Positions 1-8,940 of a stretch of DNA of 64,000 nucleotides are shown here, piece after piece. The notes below the pieces were generated by a model. That model did no database searches, was not told the origin of the DNA, and saw only the letters and a list, made by a program, of their open reading frames with translations. The stretch's first letter is position 1. Each line of letters begins with the position of its first letter. Origin of the DNA: JAKPAM01 sp047601745 (lineage in GTDB: Bacteria; Pseudomonadota; Gammaproteobacteria; Burkholderiales; Burkholderiaceae_E); assembly GCA_047601745.1 (NCBI GenBank), contig JASGIS010000001.1:2604001-2668000 (forward strand). The letters run 5' to 3'. The position numbers were made by a program, and so were the translations under genes.

Positions 1-760
1 CGCTGCCGGCGCCGATCTCGATGCGCGCGTCGTCGTGGCGCCATCCGAGCGACTGTCCGGCGGTCAGCGGGCGCGCGACCCCGGAGCGGTCGAGCCAGCT
101 CGCATGGCCGGCGAGCACGGCGATCGACGTCCGCGCGTCGCCGAGCCGAGCCGCGATCCGTGCCGGTTCGGCGCCGGCCACCCGCAGACGCGCCGGACCC
201 GCCCGCAGCACGAAGGGCTGCGGGCCGTCGCCGATCTCGACCACGCATTGGCCGCCGAGCAGCGTCAGCTCGCGCCCCCGCGAATCGGCCCGGAAGTCGG
301 CGCTCGATCGCGCATCGAGGGTCAGCGCCGAGCCGTCGGCGAGCGTGATCCGCCGGCGCTCGGCGGTGCGCGTATGCCAGTCCGCCAGCAGCGATCGCGG
401 CGGCAGCCAGTCATCGAGCACGATCGCGCCGCTGCCGAGCGCCAGCATCGCCAGGCCGCCCTGCAGCGTCCGGCGGCGGGTCCGCGACGGCGCCGGCTCG
501 GGCTGCGTCAGGACCTGGTAGCTGGCCTGGCGCACGCCCTCGTGGCGTGCATCGAGGTCGCGGATCCGGGCCACCGGCACGGTCGCGACGCGGTCGACGC
601 GGCGCCAGGCCTCGCGGTGAGCGGGATTCGCGCTCAGCCAGTCCTGCAGCGCCTGATGGTCGGCGTCGGTCGCCAGGCCCGAATCGAGCCGCACGCGCCA
701 GTCGACCGCCGCGCGCAGCAGCGACATCGCCGGGTTCTCGTCGATCGCCGCGCCGGGCAT
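1..760 (-). CDS. FecR-family anti-sigma/sigma regulator, C-terminus outside the window
   Basis: About 253 residues are visible from an ATG at 760; the 3' end lies beyond base 1. The N-terminus (about residues 12-60) is a DUF4880-type cytoplasmic domain with the motif NPAHREAW. A hydrophobic segment follows at about 101-115 (GGLAMLALGSGAIVL), then the start of a periplasmic FecR domain. Proteins of this family pass a signal from a TonB-dependent outer-membrane receptor to the cognate ECF sigma factor. The start lies only 4 bp past the stop of the sigma gene, so the two are surely co-transcribed. A TonB-dependent receptor gene would be expected beyond the left edge (inference). Confidence 0.9.
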   Translation of the reverse strand, partial: MPGAAIDENPAMSLLRAAVDWRVRLDSGLATDADHQALQDWLSANPAHREAWRRVDRVATVPVARIRDLDARHEGVRQASYQVLTQPEPAPSRTRRRTLQGGLAMLALGSGAIVLDDWLPPRSLLADWHTRTAERRRITLADGSALTLDARSSADFRADSRGRELTLLGGQCVVEIGDGPQPFVLRAGPARLRVAGAEPARIAARLGDARTSIAVLAGHASWLDRSGVARPLTAGQSLGWRHDDARIEIGAGS

Positions 761-764
761 GCGA

Positions 765-1283
765 TCACCCCGCGGCCGGGTCGGCGACCAGGCAGTGCAG
801 GTAGGCCCGCCGGACGTCCCGTTCGACGGTCGCCAGCGACACGCCCAGGTGCGCGGCGATCGCGGTATGCGTCATGCCTTCGAGCCGATTCAGCAGGAAC
901 GCCTGCCGGCAGCGCAGCGGCAGGCCGTCGAGCATCCGGTCGATGCTCTCGATCGCTTCGCGCAGCAGCGCCTCGTCCTCGGCCGACGGCGCGACCGCCA
1001 GCGGCTGCCGGGCCAGCACCTCGAGCCAGCTCGCTTCGAGCGCCCGTCGCCGCCAGAAGCTGGACAGCAGGCGCTTGGCCAGCGTCGCCAGATAGGCTTT
1101 CGGCTCGTCGATGGTCCGGGCGTCGCTGAACGTCAGCACGCGAACGAAGGTGTCCTGCGACAGGTCCGCGGCGTCGTCGACGCTGCCGAGCCGCCTGCGC
1201 AACCAGTCCTGCAGCCATTCCCGATGTTCGGCATACAGCGTGCGGACGGCTTGCTCGTTGGTGATCGGGTCGGCGGCACCCAT
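765..1283 (-). CDS. ECF RNA polymerase sigma factor, FecI-like
   Basis: The product has 172 residues, normal for the FecI group. Region 2 is seen in VDDAADLSQDTFVRVL (binding to core polymerase and the -10 element). Region 4 is a C-terminal helix-turn-helix containing LPLRCRQAFLLNRLEGMTH and LGVSLATVERDV. It directs transcription of an iron-siderophore receptor gene when its FecR partner is triggered. The partner gene starts just downstream. A Fur-type operator sits 20-40 bp upstream of the start codon, so iron starvation probably controls the pair. The specific siderophore cannot be told from the sequence. Confidence 0.92.
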   Translation of the reverse strand: MGAADPITNEQAVRTLYAEHREWLQDWLRRRLGSVDDAADLSQDTFVRVLTFSDARTIDEPKAYLATLAKRLLSSFWRRRALEASWLEVLARQPLAVAPSAEDEALLREAIESIDRMLDGLPLRCRQAFLLNRLEGMTHTAIAAHLGVSLATVERDVRRAYLHCLVADPAAG

Positions 1284-1303
1284 GATTGCGGCGCGGAATG
1301 AAC

Positions 1304-1322
1304 AATGCGAATGATTCCGATT
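1304..1322 (-). promoter_or_regulatory. Probable Fur box upstream of the fecI-like gene
   Basis: Read on the minus strand the 19 bases are AATCGGAATCATTCGCATT. The two 9-bp arms around the central C match at seven of nine positions, and the site resembles the repeated NAT trimers of the Fur consensus. It lies about 20 bp upstream of the sigma-factor ATG, the usual place for a Fur operator in fecI operons. Confidence 0.6.
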
Positions 1323-1524
1323 CTATCTCAGAAGCGGTCGATCCCGATCAAAGCTTTCGATGTCCTGTCGAGTTCCGTCGAGTGATACGGCGCGCGCGGC
1401 GGGCACAATGCGCAGGGCGGCGAGGCCCGCGACTGACGGCATTCGCGCGGGCCGCGCCGGCCCGAATCCCGTGCCGACTGCACCGACCCTAATTCCGCGC
1501 CGATCCGAACCCCGAGGAGACCCC

Positions 1525-2625
1525 GTGCCCGAACTGCTGTCCGCCGAACTGATCGACCTGCGCGAGCGCACCGCCGCGCTGGCCCGCGGCCCGCTGGCCG
1601 CGCTGCGCGACGATCCGTCGTTGACCGACGCCGAGCGGGCGGCGCGCGTGCGCGCGGCCAGCAAGGAGGCCGGCCTGTACGCGCTGACGCAGCGCGACGA
1701 TACGCCGGCGCTGGCGTTGCTCGTCGCGCGCGAGACGCTGGCGATGCACGGCGTCTCGATGCTGGCGGGGCTGTTCGGCGCCGGCGGCGGGATGCTGGCG
1801 GCGGTCGGCGAGCCCTTGCGCTCGACGCATCTGCTGCCGTTGCTGGCGGGCGACAAGGTCGCCGGCTTCGCGATCACCGAGCCCCGCGACGCGCCGCGGC
1901 CGACGCACGCGATCGTCGACGGCGACGAACTGGTGATCACCGGGCGCAAGTCTTACGTGACCGGCGGGGCCGACGCGCAGTTCCTGACCGCGCTCGTCGA
2001 CGTCGAGGGGCTCGGGCCGTCGATGGTCGTCATCGATACCGACCGGCCGGGCGTGCGGATGACGCGCCGGTTCTCGTCGCTGGACGGCAGCCACCACGCG
2101 GCGTTCGCGTTCGATGCGGTGCGCGTGCCGCGCAGCCACGTGATCGGCGCGCCCGGCGACGGGCGTTCGCGGGCGCTGGACAAGATCAGCGCGATGCGCC
2201 GGGCGGTGGCGGCTGATTGCGTGGGGACGACGGCCTGGCTGCTGGACCTCGTCGCGGCCGAACTGCAGCGCGAGCGCAAGGGCGGCGCCAAGGGGGCGCA
2301 GGATCGGATCCGGCTGCGCTACGGCGAGCTGCGAGCGGCCGCGTACGCGGCCCGCTCGATGCTGTACCGGACCGCACGGCTGGCCGATGCCGGCGAGAAC
2401 GTCGTCAACGAGACGATCGCGACCAAGGTGTTCGCCAGCGAACTGGCGAACCGTGTGGCCGACGAATCGGTGCAGTTGATCGGCGGCGAGGCGCTGGTCG
2501 TCGGTCATCCGGTCGAGCGGGCGCTGCGCCGGCTGCGCGCGTACCGGCTCGCCGAGGGCGACAGCGACACGCTGTACGTGAACCTGTCGCGCGGCTTCCT
2601 GGACTACGGGCTGGGCCGGCTCTGA
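1525..2625 (+). CDS. Acyl-CoA dehydrogenase family protein
   Basis: The open frame extends further upstream, but a GTG at 1525 preceded by GAGGAG at 7-8 bp is the best start, giving 366 residues. The protein has the acyl-CoA dehydrogenase layout: helical N-domain, central beta domain with FAITEPRDAP (the family's TEP-type motif) and a C-terminal four-helix FAD domain with QLIGGEALVVGHP. AEGDSDTLY near the end occupies the place of the usual EGT motif carrying the catalytic glutamate. It would oxidise an acyl-CoA thioester with FAD. It is transcribed away from the two other dehydrogenase genes at 2.7-5.3 kb, and all may serve one pathway. Substrate unknown. Confidence 0.88.
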   Translation: MPELLSAELIDLRERTAALARGPLAALRDDPSLTDAERAARVRAASKEAGLYALTQRDDTPALALLVARETLAMHGVSMLAGLFGAGGGMLAAVGEPLRSTHLLPLLAGDKVAGFAITEPRDAPRPTHAIVDGDELVITGRKSYVTGGADAQFLTALVDVEGLGPSMVVIDTDRPGVRMTRRFSSLDGSHHAAFAFDAVRVPRSHVIGAPGDGRSRALDKISAMRRAVAADCVGTTAWLLDLVAAELQRERKGGAKGAQDRIRLRYGELRAAAYAARSMLYRTARLADAGENVVNETIATKVFASELANRVADESVQLIGGEALVVGHPVERALRRLRAYRLAEGDSDTLYVNLSRGFLDYGLGRL

Positions 2626-2719
2626 GCGGTACCGGCCGCTGACTGGCCGAATGTGAGCGATACCGGCCGCGGCGCGGGCCGGATCCGGGCGGCGCCGGCC
2701 GCGACGCGCCGGACGCCGT

Positions 2720-3967
2720 TCAGTTCGCCTGCCGCGTCGGGATCTTGTTGAACGGCATGCCGCGATCGGCGCGCATGTCGGCCGGCAGGCCCAGCACGCG
2801 CTCGGCGATGATGTTGCGCAGGATCTCGTCGGTGCCGCCTTCGATCCGCGTCGCCGGCGAGCGCAGCAGCATCGCCTGGAAGCGGCCGGCGGCCTCGACG
2901 CGCGCCGGATCCATCGCGATGCCGGCCTGTCCCTGCAGGTCCAGCGCGAACATCGCGATCTCCTGCAGCGTCTGGCCGGCCACCAGCTTGCCGATCGAGT
3001 TCTCGGGGCCGGGCGTCTGGCCCTTGGACAGCGCCGAGATGCTGCGGTACGCGGTGTAGCGCAGGCCGCTGGTGCGTACGGCCCAGGTCGCGAGCCGCGC
3101 GCGCACGGCCGGATCGTCGATCGCCAGCCCCGCGCCGGTATCGAACGTGCAGCACAGATCGAACAGCTCGGGAAAACCGGTCGGCATCCCGGCGCCGATC
3201 GACAGCCGCTCGTTCATCAGCGTGGTCAGCGATACGCGCCAGCCGCTGCCGACGGCGCCCAGCCGCTGGTGGTCGGGCACGCGCAGGTCGGTGAAGAACA
3301 CCTCGTTGAACCCGGACTGGCCGTTGACCTGCTTGATCGGCCGCACCTCGATGCCGGGGCTCTTCATGTCGATGAAGAACATCGTCAGGCCGTCATGCTT
3401 GGCCACTTCGGGATCGGTGCGCGTCAGCAGGATCCCGTAGTCCGAATAATGCGCGCCGCTGGTCCAGATCTTCTGCCCGTTGATGACCCAGTGGTCGCCG
3501 TCGCGTTCGGCGCGCGTGCGCAGGCCGGCCAGGTCCGAGCCGGCGACCGGCTCGGAGAACAACTGGCACCAGACGTGTTCGCCCGAGGCCAGCGGCGGCA
3601 GGTAAGTGAGTTTGTGCGGCTCGGCCGCGTGCGCCATCATCGTCGGCCCGCACATGCCCTGGCCGATCAGGAACGGCGACGACAGCTTGCCGTAGACGCC
3701 TTCTTCCTGCTGCCAGATCACGCGTTCGATCGGCGAGGCGCCGCGGCCGCCGTACTCGCGCGGCCAGTGCAGGCAGGCCCAGCCGCCGTCGTATTTGCGC
3801 TTCTGCCAGGCCTTGGCGGCGGCCAGCACGTCGCCGCTGCGCAGCGCCGGCTGGCCGAAGCCCGCGGCCTCGAGTTCGCCGCGCAGTTCGTGCGGAGCAT
3901 TGGCCTGGATCCATTCGCGCGCCTGGGCGCGGAACGCGGCTTCTTCAGGGGTGTCGTCGAAGTTCAT
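2720..3967 (-). CDS. Acyl-CoA dehydrogenase (large FadE-type subunit)
   Basis: 415 residues, ATG at 3967. Clear family motifs are QLFSEPVAGSDLAGLRTRA and WVINGQKIWTSGAH in the beta domain, and RIEGGTDEILRNIIAERVLG at the C-terminus. Sequences ending in GGTxEI-RNIIAERVLGLP belong to the group that often pairs with a second, shorter dehydrogenase chain, as in actinobacterial steroid and fatty-acid FadE pairs (family knowledge). The gene at 4103-5275 is such a neighbour on the same strand, so an alpha2beta2 complex is plausible (inference). Confidence 0.93.
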   Translation of the reverse strand: MNFDDTPEEAAFRAQAREWIQANAPHELRGELEAAGFGQPALRSGDVLAAAKAWQKRKYDGGWACLHWPREYGGRGASPIERVIWQQEEGVYGKLSSPFLIGQGMCGPTMMAHAAEPHKLTYLPPLASGEHVWCQLFSEPVAGSDLAGLRTRAERDGDHWVINGQKIWTSGAHYSDYGILLTRTDPEVAKHDGLTMFFIDMKSPGIEVRPIKQVNGQSGFNEVFFTDLRVPDHQRLGAVGSGWRVSLTTLMNERLSIGAGMPTGFPELFDLCCTFDTGAGLAIDDPAVRARLATWAVRTSGLRYTAYRSISALSKGQTPGPENSIGKLVAGQTLQEIAMFALDLQGQAGIAMDPARVEAAGRFQAMLLRSPATRIEGGTDEILRNIIAERVLGLPADMRADRGMPFNKIPTRQAN

Positions 3968-4102
3968 CGTGGTCGGTCAGCTAAGGGCGAAGCGCGGCGG
4001 GCGCTCGCCGGGTCGTTCGAAGTCGGGCGGTCGCCGTCGGCCGTCGGCGCTGCGGTGCAGGCCGCCGCGCCGGGACGGCCGCGAACGGATGTCGATCGCG
4101 GC

Positions 4103-5275
4103 TCAGGCCGCATCGCGCTGCTCGCGCATCAACCGGATCAGGCGGTCCTCCCAGACAGACGGCGCGCCGAGCGTCAGCGCCAGCAGGTTCGAGCGCCGGT
4201 AATACAGGTGGCAGTCGAATTCCCACGTGAAGCCCATACCGCCGTGGACCTGGATGTCGTTGCGCGCGCAATGCTGGTAGGCCTGCGTCGCGCTGACGCG
4301 GGCGGTGGCCGCGGCGACCGGCAGCTCGGCGGCATCGGTCGACAGCGCCCACGCGCCGTAATAAGCGTTCGATCGCGCCAGCGTCGCCGACACGTACATG
4401 TCGGCCAGCATGTGCTTGATCGCCTGCAACGAGCCGATCGGCCGGCCGAACGCGAAGCGTTCGAGCGCGTAGTCGCGGCCCATCTCGAGCGCGCGGTCGG
4501 CGCCGCCGATCTGCTCGAAAGCGATCAGCACGGCGGCGCGGTCGAACACCGCGTCGAGGATCCGCGCGCCGTCGCCGGCCGCGCCCAGCGCTTCGGCCGG
4601 CACGTCGTCGAACGTCAGCTCGGCGTGGCTGCGCGTCGGATCGATCGTGGCGATCGGCGTGCGCGTGACGCCGGCCGCGTTCAGGTCGACGACGAACAGC
4701 GCGACGTCGTTCGCGCCGGCCGCTGAGCCGGCCGCGGCGCCGGCTCGATCACCGGCATCGACGCGGGCGCTGACGATCGCGAAGTCGGCGACATCGCCGT
4801 CGGCGACGGCCAGCTTGCGGCCGCTCAGCCGATGGGCACCGCCGTCGGCCCGCGCCCGCGTCTCGAGCGGCCGACGGTCGGGCCGGCCCGTGTGCTCGAC
4901 CCACGCGAGCGTGCCGATGGTCCGGCCGGCGGCCAGGTCCGGCAGCAGCCGCTGCTTCTGGGCTTCGCTGCCCGCCTGCAGCAGGCATTCGGCGGCCACC
5001 GCGATCGACGATACATAAGGAACGGGGGCCACCGCGCGGCCCAGCTCCTCGGCGATCACGCAGGCTTCGAGGTAACCGGCGCCCAGGCCGCCGTAGGCTT
5101 CGGGAATCGACGCGCCGAGGTAGCCCATCTCGCCGAGTCCGCGCCATAGTGCGCGGTCGGTGGGCTCGGGGCCGTCTAGGATCTTGCGGACGGCCTCGCG
5201 GCCGCAATGGTCGGTCAGGTAGCGCCGTACCTGGTCCTTCAGTTGCTTCTGTTCGAGCGAGAAATCGAAATCCAT
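4103..5275 (-). CDS. Acyl-CoA dehydrogenase (FadE-type partner subunit)
   Basis: The frame is open to 5317, but ATG at 5275, preceded by AGGA, gives the proper N-terminus MDFDFSLEQKQL and 390 residues. The N-domain shows GEMGYLGASIPEAYGGLG, and the C-domain ends with NDIQVHGGMGFTWEFDCHLY, close to the conserved QxxGGxGF stretch. It lies 135 bp upstream of the 415-residue dehydrogenase on the same strand. The short linker GDRAGAAAGSAAGANDV around residues 195-210 is an unusual Ala/Gly insert in the middle domain. Substrate unknown; context suggests an acyl-CoA from ketone or lipid breakdown. Confidence 0.93.
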   Translation of the reverse strand: MDFDFSLEQKQLKDQVRRYLTDHCGREAVRKILDGPEPTDRALWRGLGEMGYLGASIPEAYGGLGAGYLEACVIAEELGRAVAPVPYVSSIAVAAECLLQAGSEAQKQRLLPDLAAGRTIGTLAWVEHTGRPDRRPLETRARADGGAHRLSGRKLAVADGDVADFAIVSARVDAGDRAGAAAGSAAGANDVALFVVDLNAAGVTRTPIATIDPTRSHAELTFDDVPAEALGAAGDGARILDAVFDRAAVLIAFEQIGGADRALEMGRDYALERFAFGRPIGSLQAIKHMLADMYVSATLARSNAYYGAWALSTDAAELPVAAATARVSATQAYQHCARNDIQVHGGMGFTWEFDCHLYYRRSNLLALTLGAPSVWEDRLIRLMREQRDAA

Positions 5276-5477
5276 CGGGTGTCCTGTGGGTCCGCCGGAC
5301 ACGGGCCTGCTGGCCACGAGCGGCCGCCGGCGTCGCCGGCGAGAGGGACCGGGTTGTCTCCATCGGGGGCCGCGCGTCGAACGCGCGGCGGGGATTCCGA
5401 TGATGCACGCGAACGAGCGGCGCGTACAGCTTCGGCCCGGATGTTTCGTTGGGTACTACCGGCGGTCCCCTCCGCGG

Positions 5478-7277
5478 TCAACTCCCGAACGCCAGGCCTT
5501 CGAATCGTCCGGTGTTTCGCCACTCGTCGATGTACCGGAAGAACGCGGTCGGCCCCTTCGGGTAACCGACGTTCAACCGGGCCGCCGGCCCCGGATCCTG
5601 CCCTTCGTTGTTGTAGTAGCCGGGCGTGCAGTCGGGCGACGAGGTCATCCGGCCCGGGCTCGTGCGCAGCAGATCGACCCAGTCGCGCTCGGCCTCGGGC
5701 GTGACTTCGACGCGCCGGTGGTCGTTGGCGCGGGCGTGCGAGACGATCGCGGCGATCGTGCGCGCGCCTTCGGTCAGGTTGTGCGGGATGTTCGAGATCA
5801 GGTTCGCGCCCTGCGTCGGCTGCACGAAGAACGCGTTCGGGAAGCCGTGCACGTGCATGCCGTGCAGCGTGCGCATCCCTTCGGCCCAGTGCTCGGACAG
5901 CTTGCGGCCGTCGCGGCCGGTCAGGTCGAAACCGGCGCGGCGCTGGTAAGCGGTGCCGACCTCGAAGCCCGACGCGTAGATGATGCAGTCGACCGGGTAC
6001 TCGACGCCGGCGACGACGAGGCCGCGCTCGGTGATCCGCTCGACGCCCTTGCCGTCGGTATCGACGAGCGTGACGTTGGGCGAGTTGAACGACTGCAGGT
6101 AAGCGTCGTGGAAGCATGGGCGCTTGCACAACTGGCGATACCAGGCCTTGAGCCTGGCGGCGGTTTCCTTGTCCTGGACGAGCGCGTCGACGCGGGCGCG
6201 GATCTCCTCCATCTTCTCGAAGTCGGCGTCCTCATAAGCGGCGAGCATCGCCGGCACCGTGCGCTCGCCCGGCGCGAGCCGCGAGATCTGCGCGCGGATG
6301 CGGCGCGCCAGTTCGGTCCAGCCGTCCTGCACCAGATCGACGTCGGTCGTGCCGCCGCCCGCCTGGTTCTCGGTGAAGTTCTCGAGCCAGCGCTGCTGCC
6401 AGCCGGGCGTGGCGATGCCGGCGAACCATTGCGGATCGATCGGCGCGTTGGCGCGCACGTCGACCGACGACGGCGTGCGCTGGAACACGAACAACTGCCC
6501 GCAGGTGCGCGCCAGGTGCGGGATGCACTGCACCGACGTCGCGCCGGTGCCGATGACCGCGACGCGCTTGTCGCGCAGCTTGTCCATCGGCGCGCCGAGC
6601 GGGTCGCCGCCGGTGTAGTCGTAGTCCCAGCGGCTCGTGTGGAACGAGTGGCCCTCGAAGGTCGCGATGCCGGGGATGCCCGGCAGCTTGGGCACGTGCA
6701 GCGGCCCCGTGCCCAGGCCGATGAACTGCGCGGTGAACGCGTCGCCGCGGTTCGTGCGGATCAGCCAGCACGATCGGGCGTCGTCCCAGGTCAGCGACTG
6801 CACCTGCGTATGGAACAGCGCGTCGTCGTACAGGCCGTAGTGCGTGGCGATCCGCTTGCAGTGGGCGAGGATCTCGGGCGCATGCGCGTACTTCTCGCTC
6901 GGCATGTGGCCGGTTTCTTCGAGCAGCGGCATGTAGATCATCGACGCCGTGTCGCACTGCGCGCCCGGGTAGCGGTTCCAGTACCAGGTGCCGCCGACGT
7001 CGCCGCCTTTCTCGATCAGGCGCACGCTGTCGACGCCCGCTTCCTTGAGCCGCGCGGCGGTGGCCAGGCCGGCGAAGCCGCCGCCGATGAACGCGAAGCG
7101 AACGTGGTCGGTCTTCGGTTCGCGCGGCCGCAGCGGCGTGTACGGATCCTCGAGGTAATGAGCGAGCCGGCCCTTGATCTCGACGTACTGGTCGTTGCCG
7201 TCCGGACGCAGCCGCTTGTCGCGCTCCTCGAGATAGCGCCTGCGAATCGCGTCTTTTTCGATCTGCGTGATGGTCAT
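5478..7277 (-). CDS. Flavin-containing Baeyer-Villiger-type monooxygenase
   Basis: The reading frame stays open far upstream through the esterase gene, but ATG at 7277 lies 11 bp after the esterase stop and gives the usual N-terminus, 599 residues. It has two Rossmann folds: FIGGGFAGLATAARL for FAD, and VAVIGTGATSVQCIP for NADPH. Between them is the BVMO fingerprint FEGHSFHTSRW (FxGxxxHxxxW). Such enzymes insert an oxygen atom next to a ketone to give an ester or lactone. The esterase directly upstream in the same operon would hydrolyse that product, which supports a ketone-degradation role. Confidence 0.93.
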   Translation of the reverse strand: MTITQIEKDAIRRRYLEERDKRLRPDGNDQYVEIKGRLAHYLEDPYTPLRPREPKTDHVRFAFIGGGFAGLATAARLKEAGVDSVRLIEKGGDVGGTWYWNRYPGAQCDTASMIYMPLLEETGHMPSEKYAHAPEILAHCKRIATHYGLYDDALFHTQVQSLTWDDARSCWLIRTNRGDAFTAQFIGLGTGPLHVPKLPGIPGIATFEGHSFHTSRWDYDYTGGDPLGAPMDKLRDKRVAVIGTGATSVQCIPHLARTCGQLFVFQRTPSSVDVRANAPIDPQWFAGIATPGWQQRWLENFTENQAGGGTTDVDLVQDGWTELARRIRAQISRLAPGERTVPAMLAAYEDADFEKMEEIRARVDALVQDKETAARLKAWYRQLCKRPCFHDAYLQSFNSPNVTLVDTDGKGVERITERGLVVAGVEYPVDCIIYASGFEVGTAYQRRAGFDLTGRDGRKLSEHWAEGMRTLHGMHVHGFPNAFFVQPTQGANLISNIPHNLTEGARTIAAIVSHARANDHRRVEVTPEAERDWVDLLRTSPGRMTSSPDCTPGYYNNEGQDPGPAARLNVGYPKGPTAFFRYIDEWRNTGRFEGLAFGS

Positions 7278-7288
7278 GGCGGCGGCGC

Positions 7289-8602
7289 TCAGTGCTGGCT
7301 GCGCTGGTAGGTCTGCCTGGCCTCGATCGTCGCGTAGTGATTGCCGAGCAGCGCGCGCCAGGCGGTCGCCGGATTGACCGCCGGCGAGGTCGCAAGCGCC
7401 GACAGCAAGCGGCTGCCGGGCACCATGCGGCGCACCGCGTCGGCCCGCAGGCTTTCGAGGCGCTCGGCCCACATCAGGCTCGATATCAGCAGCGCGCGTC
7501 CGGGAGGCGCGGGCAGGCGGCTCTGCGGCAGCCTCGCGTGCGACGTCACCTCGATCGTGCGGTTCGGCGCGGCCTGCGGCGCCGGCTCGGCGCTGGCGAA
7601 CGCGTGGCGCAGCGCGGCGCCGATCCGGTCGAGCGCGTCGCGCGCGGTGCGCATCACGCCGTTGAAGTTGACGAAGCCGTGGAACTGGCCCGGGTAGTGC
7701 AGCAGCTCGACCGGCACGTTCGCACGGCGCAGCAGCTCGACATAAGCGATGCCGTCGTCGCGCACCGGATCGTAGCCGGCCGTCAGCACCAGTGCCGGCG
7801 CCACCTGATCGAGCTTGGGATTGAGCGCCGGCGACAGCCACGGATCGTCGACGTTCGGGTGGCGTTCGTCGAGCAGGCTCTTGATGCCCTCGATGACTTC
7901 GAGCGTCAGCAGATAGCCGCGTCCGTTCTGCTGAACCGACGGGTATTCGTCGCGCAGGTTGGTCGCCGGGTAGACGAGCGCCTGCAGGCGCAGCGCGGGG
8001 CCGCCGAGCTCCGCGCATCGCTGCGCGACCGCGGCCGCGAGGTTGCCGCCGGCCGAATCGCCGCCGACGGCCAGGCGGGTCGTATCGATGCCGAGCTTCT
8101 GACCGTTGTCGGCCAGCCACTGGACCGCGGCCAGGCAATCGGTGCGGCTCGCGTACAGGTCGTGTTCGGGGGCCAGCCGGTAGCGCACCGACACGACGAT
8201 CGCGCCGCTGGCCTGGGCGACGTGCCGGCAGATGCTGTCGGCCGTCGTCAGGCCGCCGATCAGGAACGCGCCGCCGTGGAACCAGATGAAGGCGGGCAGC
8301 GGTTCGCGGCCCTTCAACGGACGGTAGATGCGGATGTCGATCGCTTGTTCGGGGCCCGGAATGCGAAGGTTCTGCACCTGCGCGACCGGTTGCCCGCGGC
8401 CCAGCACGCGTGCCAGCGCCTGCCACAGGCGCCGGTGCTTGTCGATCGTGTCATGGGCGGGGGCGCCCATGCCCAGCATGTTGATGCCCTTCAACAGGGT
8501 GCCTGCCTCGACGTCCAGCGCGCCGGCCCGCAGACAGCGAGGGCTGCCCGCTCCGGTGACGGCGTCCACCTTGATCGTCTCCTTCAAGCCCTTGTTCGTC
8601 AT
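7289..8602 (-). CDS. Alpha/beta hydrolase, HSL-family esterase
   Basis: 437 residues, ATG at 8602. The hormone-sensitive-lipase family is marked by the oxyanion-hole motif WFHGGAF and the nucleophile elbow GGDSAGGN. The acidic residue is likely in YDPVRDDG and the catalytic His in FHGFVNF. There is about 65 residues of extra N-terminal sequence and a C-terminal extension of about 80 residues after the hydrolase fold, longer than typical members (300-350 residues). It precedes the BVMO gene by 11 bp, so ester products of the monooxygenase are likely substrates (inference). Confidence 0.9.
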   Translation of the reverse strand: MTNKGLKETIKVDAVTGAGSPRCLRAGALDVEAGTLLKGINMLGMGAPAHDTIDKHRRLWQALARVLGRGQPVAQVQNLRIPGPEQAIDIRIYRPLKGREPLPAFIWFHGGAFLIGGLTTADSICRHVAQASGAIVVSVRYRLAPEHDLYASRTDCLAAVQWLADNGQKLGIDTTRLAVGGDSAGGNLAAAVAQRCAELGGPALRLQALVYPATNLRDEYPSVQQNGRGYLLTLEVIEGIKSLLDERHPNVDDPWLSPALNPKLDQVAPALVLTAGYDPVRDDGIAYVELLRRANVPVELLHYPGQFHGFVNFNGVMRTARDALDRIGAALRHAFASAEPAPQAAPNRTIEVTSHARLPQSRLPAPPGRALLISSLMWAERLESLRADAVRRMVPGSRLLSALATSPAVNPATAWRALLGNHYATIEARQTYQRSQH

Positions 8603-8940
8603 GGTTCCCCCATAGTCGCGCTCGCGGGGCTTTCGGCAGGGGATCCTGCCTCGGCACTGGGTACCGCGGCGTGATGATTATTGTCGATCGCCGGATCGGC
8701 GGACGACGACAATGCCACGAAACCGGGTCGGATGTGGTTGATCACGGGGTTATCCCCAGTATCACTCCGCGGCCGTGGTATGAACGGATCGGCAGGCGCC
8801 CAGCGGCGGCGCGCAGCGGGCGGACCGTGCGATCCGGCGCGCGAATGTGGAGAAAAACGTGAGATTGCGGCCCGCTTCGCCGAACGCGTCTCGCCGGGCC
8901 GCACACTGGTCGCGGCATCTCGCGTCGCCCCCTGCTGCCG
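8603..8940 (+). other. Gene-free divergent intergenic region
   Basis: 338 bp between the start of the esterase operon (minus strand) and the histidine kinase gene (plus strand). It should hold promoters for both. No convincing coding frame, repeat or named operator was recognised. The stretch around 8750 (ggttatcccc) is only a weak look-alike of a DnaA box. Confidence 0.6.

Noticed and set aside
5478..8426. Single 982-residue protein covering the esterase and monooxygenase
   Set aside because: The first 383 codons are a shadow frame of the esterase; the monooxygenase has its own start at 7277, 11 bp after the esterase stop.
8750..8762. Possible DnaA box (GGTTATCCCC)
   Set aside because: Single weak match with no neighbours or origin context.
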